This document shows positions 43,511 to 55,072 of a DNA stretch of 64,000 nt, piece after piece. The notes under the pieces are model-generated. The model saw nothing but the letters and a program-made list of their open reading frames with translations, ran no database searches and was not told where the DNA came from. The DNA is taken from NCBI GenBank assembly GCA_963575645.1, contig OY754475.1, positions 3,534,001-3,598,000 of the forward strand, in the 5' to 3' direction. How positions within the stretch are numbered: the stretch's first letter is position 1; every line of letters starts with the position of its first letter. The stretch comes from Xanthostigma xanthostigma. Taxonomy: Eukaryota > Arthropoda > Insecta > Raphidioptera > Raphidiidae. The position numbers and the translations under genes were made by a program.

Positions 43511-43660
43511 ATTGAGCTGCATTTACCGTCAGCACACTGCCTACTCTAGAATGAATCTACCTCATTCGGTCAATACAAATGTCGTACATACATGACGCAC
43601 GGATTGTGGCAGTAGTGACTAGTGTTACAGTTTGTTGTCAGCAGTGTCTGGCAAAAGTTT
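43511..43660 (+). repeat. Repeat H, copy 2
   Basis: GAGCTGCATTTACCGTCAGC, AATGTCGTACATACATGACG, GGCAGTAGTGACTAGTGTTA, CAGTTTGTTGTCAGCAGTGT. The middle part is rearranged relative to copy 1. Either a local duplication or two insertions of one element. Confidence 0.65.
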
Positions 43661-44369
43661 CTATCGTAGAAATGGGAAGTAATAACAATCAAGACAATAT
43701 ACAACGAGAAAAATAGCGTGTCGTATATTAATAGTCGCACAGAAATCACTAATTAAACGATCACCTATTTGGGATTCCCCTAGACCTTAAACGCATAATG
43801 GCCAGATATAAAATAATACGCGCACATAAATAATATAATGAAATATGTAAAACAGATTCGGTTTTACATAATGGCTAGAGTCGATGACCGTTCTTGATAT
43901 GTCTACACTGTAACACTGACCTATGCTAAAACATTACCATACGTAACATACATGCGTAGTACAGACATCCATATACACGGTAAATGTATATATGTAGTTA
44001 CAAAGAGTTGGAATATATCAGTTTTTAAACTCTTTGATGCAACAGAATATGTGTAAATGCTCTACTCGATTACAGTGAAACCTCGACGTTAGTGAGAGAA
44101 CAGTCGAAAAACAGACAAGAGAATTCAAAAGGACAAAATACAATGACGTAAGTTCGCATAGTCTCGTGTAAACATTATTTGTAAAAACTGCATGATGTCG
44201 CAGCGACTTACAAATGAAGTCCGCTAAACATGAGGCTGGATTTGCCGATAGGTTCCTTGCTAGAATTCACTACAGGTTTTCTAGGTTGCTATTATGTGCT
44301 CGCCTTCACACGAGACGTCTTTGCAAGCTAATAAATAAATAAATATATTGTCGCATTTAATTTTAAGTC
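43661..44369. other. No gene recognised
   Basis: AT-rich, with an AATA run at about 44328-44344. Confidence 0.4.
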
Positions 44370-44502
44370 AAGTTATAATACAACGCATACACAAAATGCA
44401 ATCGTCACGAGCTGTCATCTAACGAAATACTGGTAACTAAATGTCGCCCTGTAAACTAGATGTCGTCTTCAACTAGTCATGTTTGATCCAACGCATACAA
44501 AC
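44370..44502 (-). repeat. Dispersed repeat family E, copy 2 (about 108-bp tandem units)
   Basis: CAACGCATAC occurs at 44381 and 44489, 108 bp apart. Between them are CGAGCTGTCATCTAACGAAA, ACTGGTAACTAAATGTCGCC and CTGTAAACTAGATGTCGTC, the complement of the family-E unit at 57040-57230. The first hAT element below is inserted just downstream. Confidence 0.65.
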
Positions 44503-44517
44503 GTATAACGTCCTCCC

Positions 44518-45017
44518 CAGTACCGGAGTAAGAGTCCTTGATGCCCTAAGCATTTCTTGCTTATGGGGGCCCCATCTCTAATATGTTCAGTTTATAAAAA
44601 AAAATCAATTTGATAGAAAAAAGTTAAAAAGGATAGATTTTTAGGAAAAAAATTGAATTTTACAATCAATGCTCTCATTGAAAATTTGGCTGTCTATAAA
44701 ATCGGAATTTTTATACAATTAATAGAAAAAAAGTTTCAAAACTTTAAAATTAGAAAAATTGAACCATTAAGAAGTAATGTTTTTGTCGTTTTCATTTTTA
44801 AAAATTAATTATTATTTATTTTTAACTTTTATACTTCTGAAGACATACCAGTATAGATCAAATTTTTGCGAACATGACAAAAAGAAAAAAAAAAATTGTT
44901 GACATGGTTTAGTAAGGTACTTTTCATTTCTGAGTGGTGCTTCTTGGTGCCCCCTGAGACGTGATGCCCTAAGGCCTAAGCAATTGCTTAATTTGTTTAT
45001 AGGTTAATCCGGCACTG
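44518..45017. mobile_element. hAT non-autonomous element with perfect 8-bp TSD
   Basis: Terminal inverted repeats are CAGTACCGGAGTAA (left) and CAGTGCCGGATTAA (right, complement). Flanking target-site duplication is GTCCTCCC at 44510-44517 and 45018-45025, exact. The subterminal regions are also related (GATGCCCTAAGCATTTCTTG against CTAAGCAATTGCTTA and GATGCCCTAAGG). The 500-bp interior is A/T-rich and non-coding. An 8-bp duplication plus CA-starting inverted repeats is diagnostic of the hAT superfamily. Confidence 0.85.
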
Positions 45018-45194
45018 GTCCTCCCATAAACCCAACCAACCACGCCATGAGATGTTTCACGTCGGAAAGTACAATTTTTATATGGCTAATTATGTTATTT
45101 TATTCCAATATGCTATTACGATTTCGAGTTAATTTGGTGAGTTCAATGAACATGTTTCACTGTAGTCAAAAGTACGTAAGTATTTTATAATTTA

Positions 45195-45245
45195 TGGTGA
45201 ATTGATGAGTTGATGATGATCATGATGATGACGGTGATGATGGAG
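45195..45245 (+). repeat. TGA-type microsatellite
   Basis: GATGATGATCATGATGATGA and CGGTGATGATGG: an imperfect ATG/TGA trinucleotide run. Confidence 0.7.
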
Positions 45246-45539
45246 AGTTCGCACTACATGAATATGTATGTTTGAATATTTTAAATTGCTAATTTCGTTT
45301 CCATACACACAAACACATGTCCGAATGCCATTTTATGATACACATATATAAGCAAATGTCGGTTTCCGAATTGCGTTTTCTGGCTGACTGCTACCGCTTA
45401 TTGGCTAAATCAACATGCGTCGGGTTTTAAAAGACGGATTTTATTGGTTCAACGCACTACTGACCCATTAAATTATACAGTCTGTCTTTTATTATGAAAT
45501 TATCACGAGAGTAAACGATCTTAAAGAAGATGCTATATA

Positions 45540-45968
45540 GGTGACCGGTAATTGCCCGTATTCCTCTCGGGAGAAGAAACTATGACTAATTTAGAATGAT
45601 TTAATCTTATCGCTTGGGGGTCAAAATTTGTAATTTTTTTAATGATAATAACACTTCTGTGAAGAATTTTAATTTAATTTTTTTATTTATTGTAAGTTTT
45701 AACACACAACAAAAAATCTAACAGTAAATTTCGTGGTTTTTAGCTTTAGGAAGGTTGGCCAATTAGTAAGCTATCATGGAAAAATTAAGACCAAAAAGTG
45801 AGAATATTTTTTTGTAACTTTTTAACTCCCAAAATTAGGATTTTTGTTAAAAAGAAACCCGAAGGAGAAAATTACGCATTTCCGACACCCAAGTGATAGA
45901 GATTAAATAATTCCAAATTAGTCATAGCTTTTTCTCTCGAAAAGAATACGAGCAATTACCGGTACACC
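45540..45968. mobile_element. MITE with about 65-bp terminal inverted repeats
   Basis: The left end GGTGACCGGTAATTGCCCGT and the complement of the right end GGTGTACCGGTAATTGCTCG lead into about 65 bp of similarity (CTATGACTAATTTAGAATGA against CTATGACTAATTTGGAATTA). The interior is T/A-rich and non-coding. A duplication could not be fixed because the ends GGTG/CACC are themselves complementary. Confidence 0.7.
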
Positions 45969-46366
45969 AGAAACGTCAGAATTCTTATTTTTTTAAATTT
46001 TATTTGTTTCAAAATTCGACGAATTCAAATGATTTGACTAACTGTAATGCAAATTTTGAAAATGTACGCTTGCTTAATAATAATATGTTTAATGAATTAA
46101 ACCAAAGCCATATTTTACTGTTGATCTACTCTGGCATTCATATAATATGTGTAAAATACTATACAGTTGTAGATACAAATAGTATAACAGTAGATACGAA
46201 AAAAGTTTTTACAATCTTTTATTCACCTCGAAATTTTCTATCGGAAACTGCTGAGGTATACTTTTTGTACTTCAAACTCAACCGGAAGTGTACAGGCATT
46301 TTTTTTTCAAATGGCAACATTATACTTGTTTTACATTATCGAAATCTCTATTTTTTCTCTATGTAC
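45969..46366. other. No gene recognised
   Basis: A 147-codon frame (46004-46447) starts here and runs into the next hAT element's terminal repeat. It is Ile/Phe/Asn-rich with no recognisable domain and is not called as a gene. Confidence 0.45.
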
Positions 46367-46374
46367 ATCTTCAT

Positions 46375-46846
46375 CAGGGCCGGATTAACCCTGTCCGGGG
46401 CCCTAGGCAATGCAATCAGGTCTTTTCAAGTTGATGAAGGGATGTGAGTAACTTCCAGATGATCGGATCCTGTTACTTCAATGTCTTATGTGATATTGTA
46501 ACAACATGATTACTTTGACTAGATGCTGCAGCATCGCCTTACCTGACTCATTAGCTTTATTAAAATGATCTTAATGAATAGGTTATAGATAATTGATGAT
46601 CCAGGTTTTTTGATGGGTCAGGAAAGAGAAATGAGACGTGACGTAGTTATTTTAAATTTTATCTTGTTAAATGCAATAAATTACAATAAACAACGAAAGA
46701 AAATAATATTATTGTTGGGAAATTTTATACAAATAAAATTTTCGTTCAATGAAAAGTTTTTTTCTTGGTGTGTGCACGGGCTCCTAGTCGATTCGAAGCC
46801 CCTAGGCAGTTGCTTACTCTGCCTAATGATTAATCCTCCGGCACTG
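46375..46846. mobile_element. hAT non-autonomous element with perfect 8-bp TSD
   Basis: The left end CAGGGCCGGATTAACC and the right end (complement) CAGTGCCGGAGGATTAA are the same terminal type as the 44518-45017 element. The target-site duplication ATCTTCAT is exact at 46367-46374 and 46847-46854. Subterminal GGGGCCCTAGGCAATGC pairs with GCAACTGCCTAGGGGC. It is 472 bp and non-coding; frames crossing it (46610-46945 plus, 46681-47073 minus) are read-throughs. Confidence 0.88.
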
Positions 46847-46854
46847 ATCTTCAT

Positions 46855-47320
46855 AAGATTACATAAGAAAATATTCGAGAAAAACGTTATCGATTTATTA
46901 AATAAACAAGCAGTAATAATTATTTTCCATAGCATGTTCCGATAATAACTTTTATATTGAATAAAAAAACTATTAAAAATGTTTTTTGTATCTAGTAGGC
47001 TACAAGAATTATAACCACTATCGGTGAACACAGTATACAGAAGATGATAGTTGATACTCATCAAAAATAACACTTTAATGGTGGTTAATAATCATTATAA
47101 ATGTATTAGGTAGAGTTAATAAATTACTATGTTTATACGCTACCTAATTTGTGTTTTATATGGACTCTCCATTAAAACGAAACAGAAAATAATTATATTA
47201 TCTCATTTCATTCATTATTCAAATTTTTTTATATCATCTGAATGGTTTCTTTCTAAGAGCATCTCTAGCACAATTTAAGTTTAATTATTCAAATACGCAC
47301 ATAAATTTGGAAATATAGAT
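46855..47320. other. No gene recognised
   Basis: AT-rich sequence between a hAT element and a hairpin. Confidence 0.4.
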
Positions 47321-47400
47321 GAAAATGAGAAGAAATCCTTTCCAAAAAATTCAATAATTAAAAATAAAAAAAATTTTGGAAAGGATTTCTTTTCATTTTC
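47321..47400. repeat. 27-bp-arm hairpin
   Basis: GAAAATGAGAAGAAATCCTT, TCCAAAA (from 47321) is complementary to the sequence ending at 47400 with one mismatch. The spacer is about 26 bp, A/T only. Confidence 0.8.
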
Positions 47401-47921
47401 AACAATTTAAGTTGTTTGAATTGAAACGTAAATAACATCAAGAAAACTGAAAAAGTGTTCTTTTCTTTCAGCAGTCAGTTATTTTTCCATCAACAGAACT
47501 TGTAGGCTGTGTTCCATTAGTATTTCTACCTGCCGTTACATCAACAACTGCGGTAGACATTATCAAAGTCGATGTGACGGCGGGCGAAGTGTCCTTCTAG
47601 GCAGCTTACAAGTTAGTGTGTCAACGACGGTTGTTCTCCCTTTTTTATCGCAATCGGTTTAGCCGTCCGGACTGACAGACAGACAGACAGAGAGACACCT
47701 CAATTTTATTAACATGTATGTTGAAGCTAAAAAGCTAAAAAGAAAGCAACACAGATTACTTAAAGATGTATTTTATTCTTTAAGTTTCACGAAATCTTTC
47801 CAACTTTAATCATACACGCTGATTACCTCAGCTGTTTACTGTCTACAATTTCTCTCTTGACTTCAATTTTTCAAAAGTAGTAATTTAATATAAATTACTA
47901 TATTTTATATTTATTATTTGA
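47401..47921. other. No gene recognised
   Basis: Contains a GACA microsatellite (about 47668-47692). No coding evidence. Confidence 0.4.
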
Positions 47922-47929
47922 ATTTGAAC

Positions 47930-48968
47930 TAGTGATGTGCCGGATATCCGTATCCGCGGAGAAGAAAGATCCGTATCCGTTAGTTTTTGGCGGATCTTTT
48001 ACGAATCTTTTACCTTATTAATTTTCAACTGATAGATGAAATTTTATATATATAGGTGATTAGGTAATAATGAAAAACTGTTAAATTCCATTCAGATTAT
48101 TTTTTATTTTTTTCAATCGTATTTGGCACCTTTATATTGCAAACATTTATCGTAGTGAGTACCATACCAATAGTACATAACTCAAAGGTACTAAAAAACT
48201 ATCTTTATAATGAGATATTGCACATCGATCTTTGGAAAGAGACAATCTGTTATGAGAGTTAACTCTTAAAGAGGTCAATAACTTTTTCCCATAACAGATA
48301 GTCTCTTTCCAAAGGTCGATGTGAAATATTTACCGCCGCGTACTCTACTGTGCGATCGACGAAAGAAGACCGGTGGGGAAAGGGCAAGAAGTCGCTGATG
48401 TGTTCCCAAATTATCGGAATTCATAGGCGGCGCATAGCACGGCATGCAAACAATGTATAGCTTTAAATTTTAAGGTTTTATTTTGAGCCTCTAACTCGCA
48501 CATTTTAATTACATTCGCTATGACCTCCCTAGCGCCACTTCTAATTGTTTTTCCCTTTTTACTTTCCATTTTGATGATATTCAGACAACACCCCTCAACT
48601 TAGTCCGTGGACGCACACCTATGTACTGTCTGGTGTATGATTTTTTTGTACTGTTAGCAAGTGTCGCTGTATAGTCGTACGGCTATGGCAATAGTACAAT
48701 TATCGCGACACGACAATTGCGATACCTTTGGTCGACTGGACTCCCTTATTGCATAGAAGCGGTTCCAGGATCATTACCTTTTACTAATATAAAATACATG
48801 TGCGCTATTCTGCAATAAGGTCATAGGACTACATTCCATTGACCGGTCTTCTTTTAAAAATCCAACAGTAAGAAAGTTAAGATCCGTATCCGCGGAACTT
48901 GAAACCAAATACCCGTATTCAGATCCGTATCCGCGGATATACATTTTTAACGATCCGGCATATCACTA
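47930..48968. mobile_element. hAT non-autonomous element, 1039 bp, with perfect 8-bp TSD
   Basis: The left TIR TAGTGATGTGCCGGAT and right TIR (complement) TAGTGATATGCCGGAT differ at one position. The duplication ATTTGAAC is exact at 47922-47929 and 48969-48976. Subterminal ATCCGTATCCGCGGA repeats occur once or more near each end (about 47946, 48887, 48922), as is usual for transposase-binding regions. No transposase is encoded. A 40-bp-arm hairpin (48215-48330) is nested inside. TIRs of this kind are well known in insect hAT elements. Confidence 0.9.
48215..48330. repeat. Hairpin nested in the hAT element
   Basis: GATATTGCACATCGATCTTT, GGAAAGAGACAATCTGTTAT is mirrored by ATAACAGATAGTCTCTTTCC, AAAGGTCGATGTGAAATATT. 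There are about five mismatches in 41 bp and the spacer is about 35 bp. Confidence 0.75.
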
Positions 48969-48976
48969 ATTTGAAC

Positions 48977-49539
48977 CTGAGAACTACGGACTTGCAATAG
49001 AGGAACCATGGAAAAGTCATATCAATGCTATTCTCAAGATCTCCTCCAAAAATGACGTGTATCATTCACCAAGAAATAAATTCATTCAATTCGGAATGAG
49101 ACTCACTTTTCGTCATTTAATTACATAATTCAAATACTATATAATTAAATATTCATTATATACGAACGTAGTACAATGAAAATGTATGTACAAATATACT
49201 GAAAACAGTAATTACTTATGTATACAGAAAAAAAATTATTGTAGAGTCTATTAAACTCATTCAGTAGTCAAATCATGAATTAATCATTATAAGCCAAGCA
49301 ATATTCTTAATTTGAATATTTCTGTTTCTTTCTACGGTTTAAACTTATGAATGAATTGTACAATTACAATGTCTGCTCACAGGACGTTCACTTCAAGAAA
49401 GGTAAAACTCAACTTTTATATATTAACAATCAACTTTGAAACGGCAGTAATTTGTGTTCCTTAGTACGATTTAGATATCCGTTTTATTTATTTTTAAAAA
49501 CAAATGTTTCTTAATTTTTATGCAATTTTATTTTATTGA
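48977..49539. other. No gene recognised
   Basis: AT-rich; no structure seen. Confidence 0.4.
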
Positions 49540-49880
49540 CTAGCGGTCCCGCCCGGTTTCACCCGGGTGCAAAAGAACGAATGGCGAGGAGGCACATGAG
49601 TACGCACATTCATCTTAATTTACCGAGATGAATGTCGTGTCCAAATTTCATGATGATCGGAGTTACCGTTCAAAAGTTTTTGTCGGACGGACATTTTGCA
49701 ACATTTTTCATTGATGCTCCGCTCTATTGGTCGTAGCGTGATAGTATATAGCCTATAGTCTTCCTCGATAAATGTGCTATCGAACAAAACTAATTTTCAA
49801 TTGGAACCAGTAGTTCCTGAGATTAGCGCGTTCAACCAAACAAACAAACTCTTCAGCTTTATAAATTAGTAAAGATAGAG
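49540..49880 (-). mobile_element. Helitron-like element, family C
   Basis: On the minus strand: start TCTATCTTTACTAATTTATA, AAGCTGAAGAGTTTGTTTGT, TGAACGCGCTAATCTCAGGA, ACTATAGGCTATATACTATC, and end GGGTGAAACCGGGCGGGACC-GCTAG|T (49540). CCCGG-N6-CCGGG could form a 3' hairpin before the end. The phrases are very widespread in arthropod genomes. No coding capacity. Confidence 0.6.
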
Positions 49881-51965
49881 TTTTATATTCTCTTCGAAAG
49901 GATCCCGGAATTAAGAGGAAGATTAACAGGAAACAAGGGGTTATGGTATTAGCCATTAACATGCCAAATGGAATGTATTTCCTATTGGCAACAAACTTTT
50001 CTTTAAAGTAAGAATTGTCAAAGCGCAGAAGAACCAATAATATTTTAAATTTATGGTTTCAATAATATAAAATCGTTACTTTTGTTAGTCCCCAGATTGG
50101 AGCTTAAAAGAAGTGATTTTTAAAAGCTGTTAGAGATTTGTTTTTATCTAAGGCCAATTTGGTTCCGAGATTCTGAAATGAATAAAAGTTTCGTTGATAG
50201 TATGAATTTTTCGAGACTGTATTTGAGGTGATTATTGTTTTGTTGTTGAACGAACGATGAATAAAATATTCAGAGAACGTTTAGTAGTTTATGAATATGT
50301 AATTTATTTCTGGTCATAATAAAACTGTATCTGCAAATGATCACCTTAATATATTAGCAGCACACAATGCATGGAGATCTACACACTGAAGATGTTAACA
50401 ATGATGAATCCAGACATCGATTTCGTATATTTGAATTAAATAAATTATAATTTGGTTCGTTTTGAATATAAATAAATGACAGGTTCAAAGATTGATTTTT
50501 GGTATTTAAACAATAAATGATAATAACGCAGGAGTTCACGATTCTTGATCTACAAAATTCGATTTCGCATTAGCTCGGAAATAAGAGCTTTTGAATAAAT
50601 ATACTTACGCTTTTTTGAAATTTTTTAAATATTTTCATGTGTAACACTTCATCAATAACACATATTTTCTCATCATTCTGTATATAAAATAATTTGGTAG
50701 TTTGAATTTTCAGTCATTTAAATCGTAATTTTTAAATTAATTCAGAACTGACAAACAAATTCTAAAAAGGGCTATTTGAGCCCAGATATTTATTCTATAA
50801 ATTGTTAAGTCGTAATTTCGTTAAAACTTACGTTAGCAGACAACATTTTTTATATGTATCATGTGAATATACATTTAAAATATCAGTTCTTTAATCTATG
50901 ATGGATGTCTTCCGAGGAGATGTGCAAAAGAGGCTAAGTTGTTGAGCGTCTAAGCTAATCAGGAAGTGTATCCCATTAAGTTTCCCACTGGCAGACATTT
51001 TCAAATGTAAAGTTCGAGAATGAATTTTTTAAAAATTCTTGATCTATAAGTAGTGAGTCATATACTTCACAATGTAATTTTATGCAAAAGACTATTAGTA
51101 TGTTTTATTGCTTTGCCGCTCCATAAAGTGGACTACAGTATTATATAATGATTACTCATACTTGCCTGGGCTCTAAAGCGTAAGATTTCAATGTATTAAT
51201 TAATAAATTACCAAAACAGGAACCGATACGTGGTACATAAAAAAATAATATTTTCCCCCGAAAATCGCCGTTATTTTACGGGGAAAATTTGATCGTAAAC
51301 CCATTCGAACTTAAGCTCCTATAGAATGACCTTGCCTCCGAACAAACAGAACAAAAAAAAACGAAATATTTCAAATAAAAACAGAACACATCACTGTCCT
51401 CGCCCGCTTGACAAAAAATTGAAAGCTTATTCAAAAAGAGACAAGTAATTTTTATTATCTTCATTTTAAAAAATAAATAACAAAGGTATATAGAAAGGCC
51501 TGAAGCTTTGCGTCACGTTTGGGCATCCCTGAAATCTATAGTGTTACGTAACTAACTCATCCAGACCAGTCATATGATTTTACTGTTCATTTCACTTGTC
51601 TTAATGACCTTCAGAAATCTTCCATACCAGATAAAAATATGTACATCTAACGCTTAAAAAACAAGAAATCTTACAAATATGTCACATTCTAAGCTATTAT
51701 AAAAACGTGCCCACATACATGTGAAGCATAAGACTGTGCCAGATTCTACGCAGTGTTAAATAGTTTTTTCACGTGTTGTTTGCACACAAAACAGAAAAGT
51801 TGACGGGCAGAAAACACATCGAGAAAACTTAAAAAAAAAATTGATTTGATTTTTTTAATGACAAAGTTATCGGGGCTAGTATTAAAACCATACTTTTGGA
51901 TTATTGTTTTTAATAGCTGTAAATCAACTTCCCGAAATTTCTATCTATATTAGAACTTGATAGCT
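49881..51965. other. No gene recognised
   Basis: Two kilobases of AT-rich sequence. Frames at 49777-50037, 50354-50539 and 51276-51464 (all minus) have no recognisable product. Confidence 0.45.
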
Positions 51966-51967
51966 GG

Positions 51968-52135
51968 AGATATACAGGGTGATTCAGGAGACAATGTCAA
52001 TATTTTAGGTACCTATTCGGGGACCCAAAATTGAACATAAAAGTTCCTATAAACATGGGCCCTATTCTCAACCTTTACAAAGATACAGGGGTAAATTAAA
52101 TTATTGTCTTTAGGGGTGGTATCATTAGTGTATTC
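51968..52135 (+). repeat. LINE-tail-like repeat (ACAGGGTGATTCAGG)
   Basis: TATACAGGGTGATTCAGGAG, then CCTATAAACATGGGCCCTAT and CTTTACAAAGATACAGGGG. ACAGGGTG-type phrases are typical of a dispersed insect retroelement tail; assignment is from memory only. Confidence 0.4.
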
Positions 52136-52754
52136 AAGTGAAGTAAACAGTAGCTATGCATTACACGATCGAATAATAAATGCAGCAGCAATTATAAGAA
52201 ACAGAAATAATTTAAAGTAATAATTGGTACTAGGTCCAAATAACCTTGCCTGTTGGTGGCCTCAAAAAGATAATCTTAGAATTCTGGAAACGTTTCTAGG
52301 CATCATACGAGAATAGCAGAAAAAATCGAAAGCATACGAGGTGTTCCATGGCAATGTGATTTTGATGTCTTGACCTTCGAGCTTGCATCTTCGGCGTGTA
52401 TCTGGCTTTATGTACGTTCGTCTCTATACAAACACAGATATAAAAGGCAAGTGCTTTTTTAAGGAGTGGTATGAATCAGGGGGAGTGCGCTCCCGCGAAG
52501 ACAAGTAAAGAGTTTATTTATGCTGATGAATGTAAATGCATTTAATATTATGTAGGAATGACCATTGGTTTGTTCGCCGTGTGCACAGCGTACTATGTTT
52601 CAAGCAGGCCTTATGACGTCACCACAGAATTGTAACGAAACGATGCAGAAGGAAATATTTTTAAAAGTTAACTTACATAATATATATTTACAATCTAGCA
52701 ATAGCCAACCCAAGTTTAGCAGGAATCGTTTCAAGTTAACATACGAAGATATAC
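52136..52754. other. No gene recognised
   Basis: Frame of 91 codons at 52565-52840, not recognisable; its 3' part is the TGTA repeat. Confidence 0.4.
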
Positions 52755-52930
52755 AGTGCTTGTTGCTTTTTACACGCTTTATATTAGCTTCACCTGTATG
52801 TATGTATGTATGTAAACACGCTTATGTTGAAACCGACTAATTTGGGCTCGATTTTGACCCACTTTAAACGGACAGATTTAATTTTGTACTTTGTACAACC
52901 CGAGAGCTGGTAAAACCATGAATTCGACTT
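52755..52930 (+). repeat. LINE-tail-like repeat with (TGTA)n
   Basis: TTTTTACACGCTTTATATTA, GCTTCACC, a TGTATGTATGTATGTATGTA run (about 52795-52814), then GGGCTCGATTTTGACCCACT. Same family as 38420-38520. Confidence 0.55.
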
Positions 52931-54401
52931 TCAATTTATTATTAAAAAATAAGTAATGAGTATTAAAAAAATAATAAATTGAAAATATGAATTGGCGCCA
53001 GCCCAACAAATTTTAGCCGTTGGTGACCTTAAAAAATACATTCGAAAAGTATCTGAAAGATGTTTTATCTCTTGATAATTCGAAAGTTGAAATTTATCAT
53101 ACAGAAAAACATATTCCTAGATATATCATATGCATCTCTTTTATTTTAAAAGCATTTTTTCTCAAAATAAAACACCATCAGCTTTTCGCCTATTTTGACA
53201 ATGGCTAATTTTAGAATCCCATAACAAAGAGTTGTTTAACCATAGTTGCAAACCTTTCTTCAAAAAAAATGCATAATTTTCCCATCATATTCCCTGCTTA
53301 TTGGAAGAAAATTGAAACACAAAAAAAATAAATCCCACAGGTTTTTTATCTAATTACACATGGGTTGGGTTCTCCGACATAAATCTAAGCGAAGACGCGG
53401 ACAAAAACTAGTATCGCATAAAATTTTGTATCGCCTCAACAATTTTCTTTCTACATTAAACAATGTTTTCTATGATGAATAAATTTAAATTAGATTTATG
53501 TTGGCTGCAATTTGACACATATTTTATGCAAACGATAAAATTTATGATTTTTTTATAGACAATTACCTGAAGGTTAAATAATCATTTCAAGAGGAAATGA
53601 ATATCTCTCTGAATTTAACATCCAAACAGAAGCTTAAAAATCTTTATAAATAATTATTATTTTATTGAGGATAAATTTGAGGGTCTAGTAAAAATATTAT
53701 TTATTTTATAGGAGAACAGGAAATAATGCCAATATTTATTTGCTAAATTCTTTAATTACCAATATTTCAACAACAACTGGGAAGTTTCCAATTGACGACT
53801 TAACCAACAGTAGTGCCTTTTCATGATAATAAGGATTACTTTCAAAATTCTGAATTTTGTATTGTCAATGTAAGTTTTTAACAGCGTTATTAAATTTAAC
53901 ATTGAACAGAAGACACAAATTTCGAAAGTTTGTGAAGATATCTTTCCAATACGACCCTGGAGAAACCGAACAGGAAAGGTTTGGTCTTCAAAATAATTGT
54001 ATTGATTTACGATCGTTTTAAGACTTCAATTATCAATTTCAAAGTGAAAAATATGTCGACTGAAAAGTAATTTTAAGTTTTACGTTTTTTTTCTGAACCA
54101 AGTATCTAAGTTCAACCACTACATTAACTTCGGAAGATAATAAAATGGTTTATTTTAACGAGTTATGCAATCACCAAGTGGTTGTAAAGTTATGTAATAC
54201 TAAGACAAGTTAAATTAGAAAACCGTTTGCGGTTTTGTGGACCGCAACTGGAACGCTATCATCGACATAGATCACTGGATTGCTAGTAGTATTTAAAAAC
54301 GATTGTATCATGTATTGTCATCGGGAATGCATATGTGTACCAAATTTCAAACAGATTGGATCCGCCATATTCGGTTTACAGTGACATAGTTTATCGTATT
54401 C
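52931..54401. other. No gene recognised
   Basis: AT-rich. AATTTATTATTAAAAAATAA and AAAAAAATAATAAATTGAAA near 52935-52985 form a loose inverted repeat. Nothing else. Confidence 0.45.
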
Positions 54402-54772
54402 CACTCATCATTTGATACCTGTGCCAAGAGGGTTGTGAAAAAAAAGGTAAACCGCCATCTTGGGTCGTCCGCCATATTGAATTTTGCATTAGCACCGAAC
54501 TTGTACAGGTGTGCAAAATTTCAAAGCTTTAGATAAATTAGATCTAGTAGAAATTTTTATTGCAAGTTTTGATCCAAACCGACATTTCACTCATCATTTG
54601 ATACCTATGCCAAGAGAGTTGTGAAGAAAAAGGTAGACCGCCATCTTGGGTCGTACGCCATATTGAATCTTGCATTAGTACCGAACGTATACAGGTGTGC
54701 AAAATTTCAAAGCTTTAGATAAATTAGATCTAGTCGAAATTTTGATTGCAAGTTTTGATCCAAACCGACGCA
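54402..54772 (+). repeat. 186-bp tandem duplication
   Basis: CACTCATCATTTGATACCT begins at 54402 and 54588. GTAAACCGCCATCTTGGGTC, CGCCATATTGAAT, AGGTGTGCAAAATTTCAAAG, TTAGATAAATTAGATCTAGT and GCAAGTTTTGATCCAAACCG are repeated in the same order with about ten differences. Non-coding. Confidence 0.85.
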
Positions 54773-54794
54773 CTGGTTGATAAACATATAAACA

Positions 54795-55072
54795 CTAGCA
54801 GCCCGCCCCGGCTTCACCCGAGTGCAAGACTGTACGATTGATACATACTCTCTCCCCTCTCCTCTCTCTTTCTTTAGAAATAATATACTGACCTTCCCAT
54901 CTAAGCAACCATCCACACCCAATTACGTAACAACTCACACACCCTTAGGTGAAAAATTCGTTTAGGATAAAATCCGTTCTTAATGGGTATCTACGTAGAA
55001 AATTCAGTAACTATGCCAAATTTCAAGTCAATCAGGCGTATAGGTTTGGAGATCTCGTGATGAGTCAGTGAA
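54795..55072 (-). mobile_element. Helitron-like element, family B, copy 2
   Basis: 3' end on the minus strand GGGTGAAGCCGGGGCGGGCT-GCTAG|T (54795). Body GAATGGTTGCGTAGATGGGA-type, ACCCATTAAGAACGGATTTT, AACTGAATTTTCTACGTAGA, GGTGATCTC. It stops at GACTCATCACGAGATC; the TCTATATATATT start is missing. Confidence 0.55.

Noticed and set aside
46004..46447. 147-codon ORF, the longest in the window
   Set aside because: Its end is the terminal repeat of a hAT element; composition is that of translated AT-rich DNA; no domain.
46681..47073. 130-codon minus-strand ORF
   Set aside because: Runs through the right end of the hAT element at 46375-46846; overlaps a 111-codon frame on the other strand; no domain.
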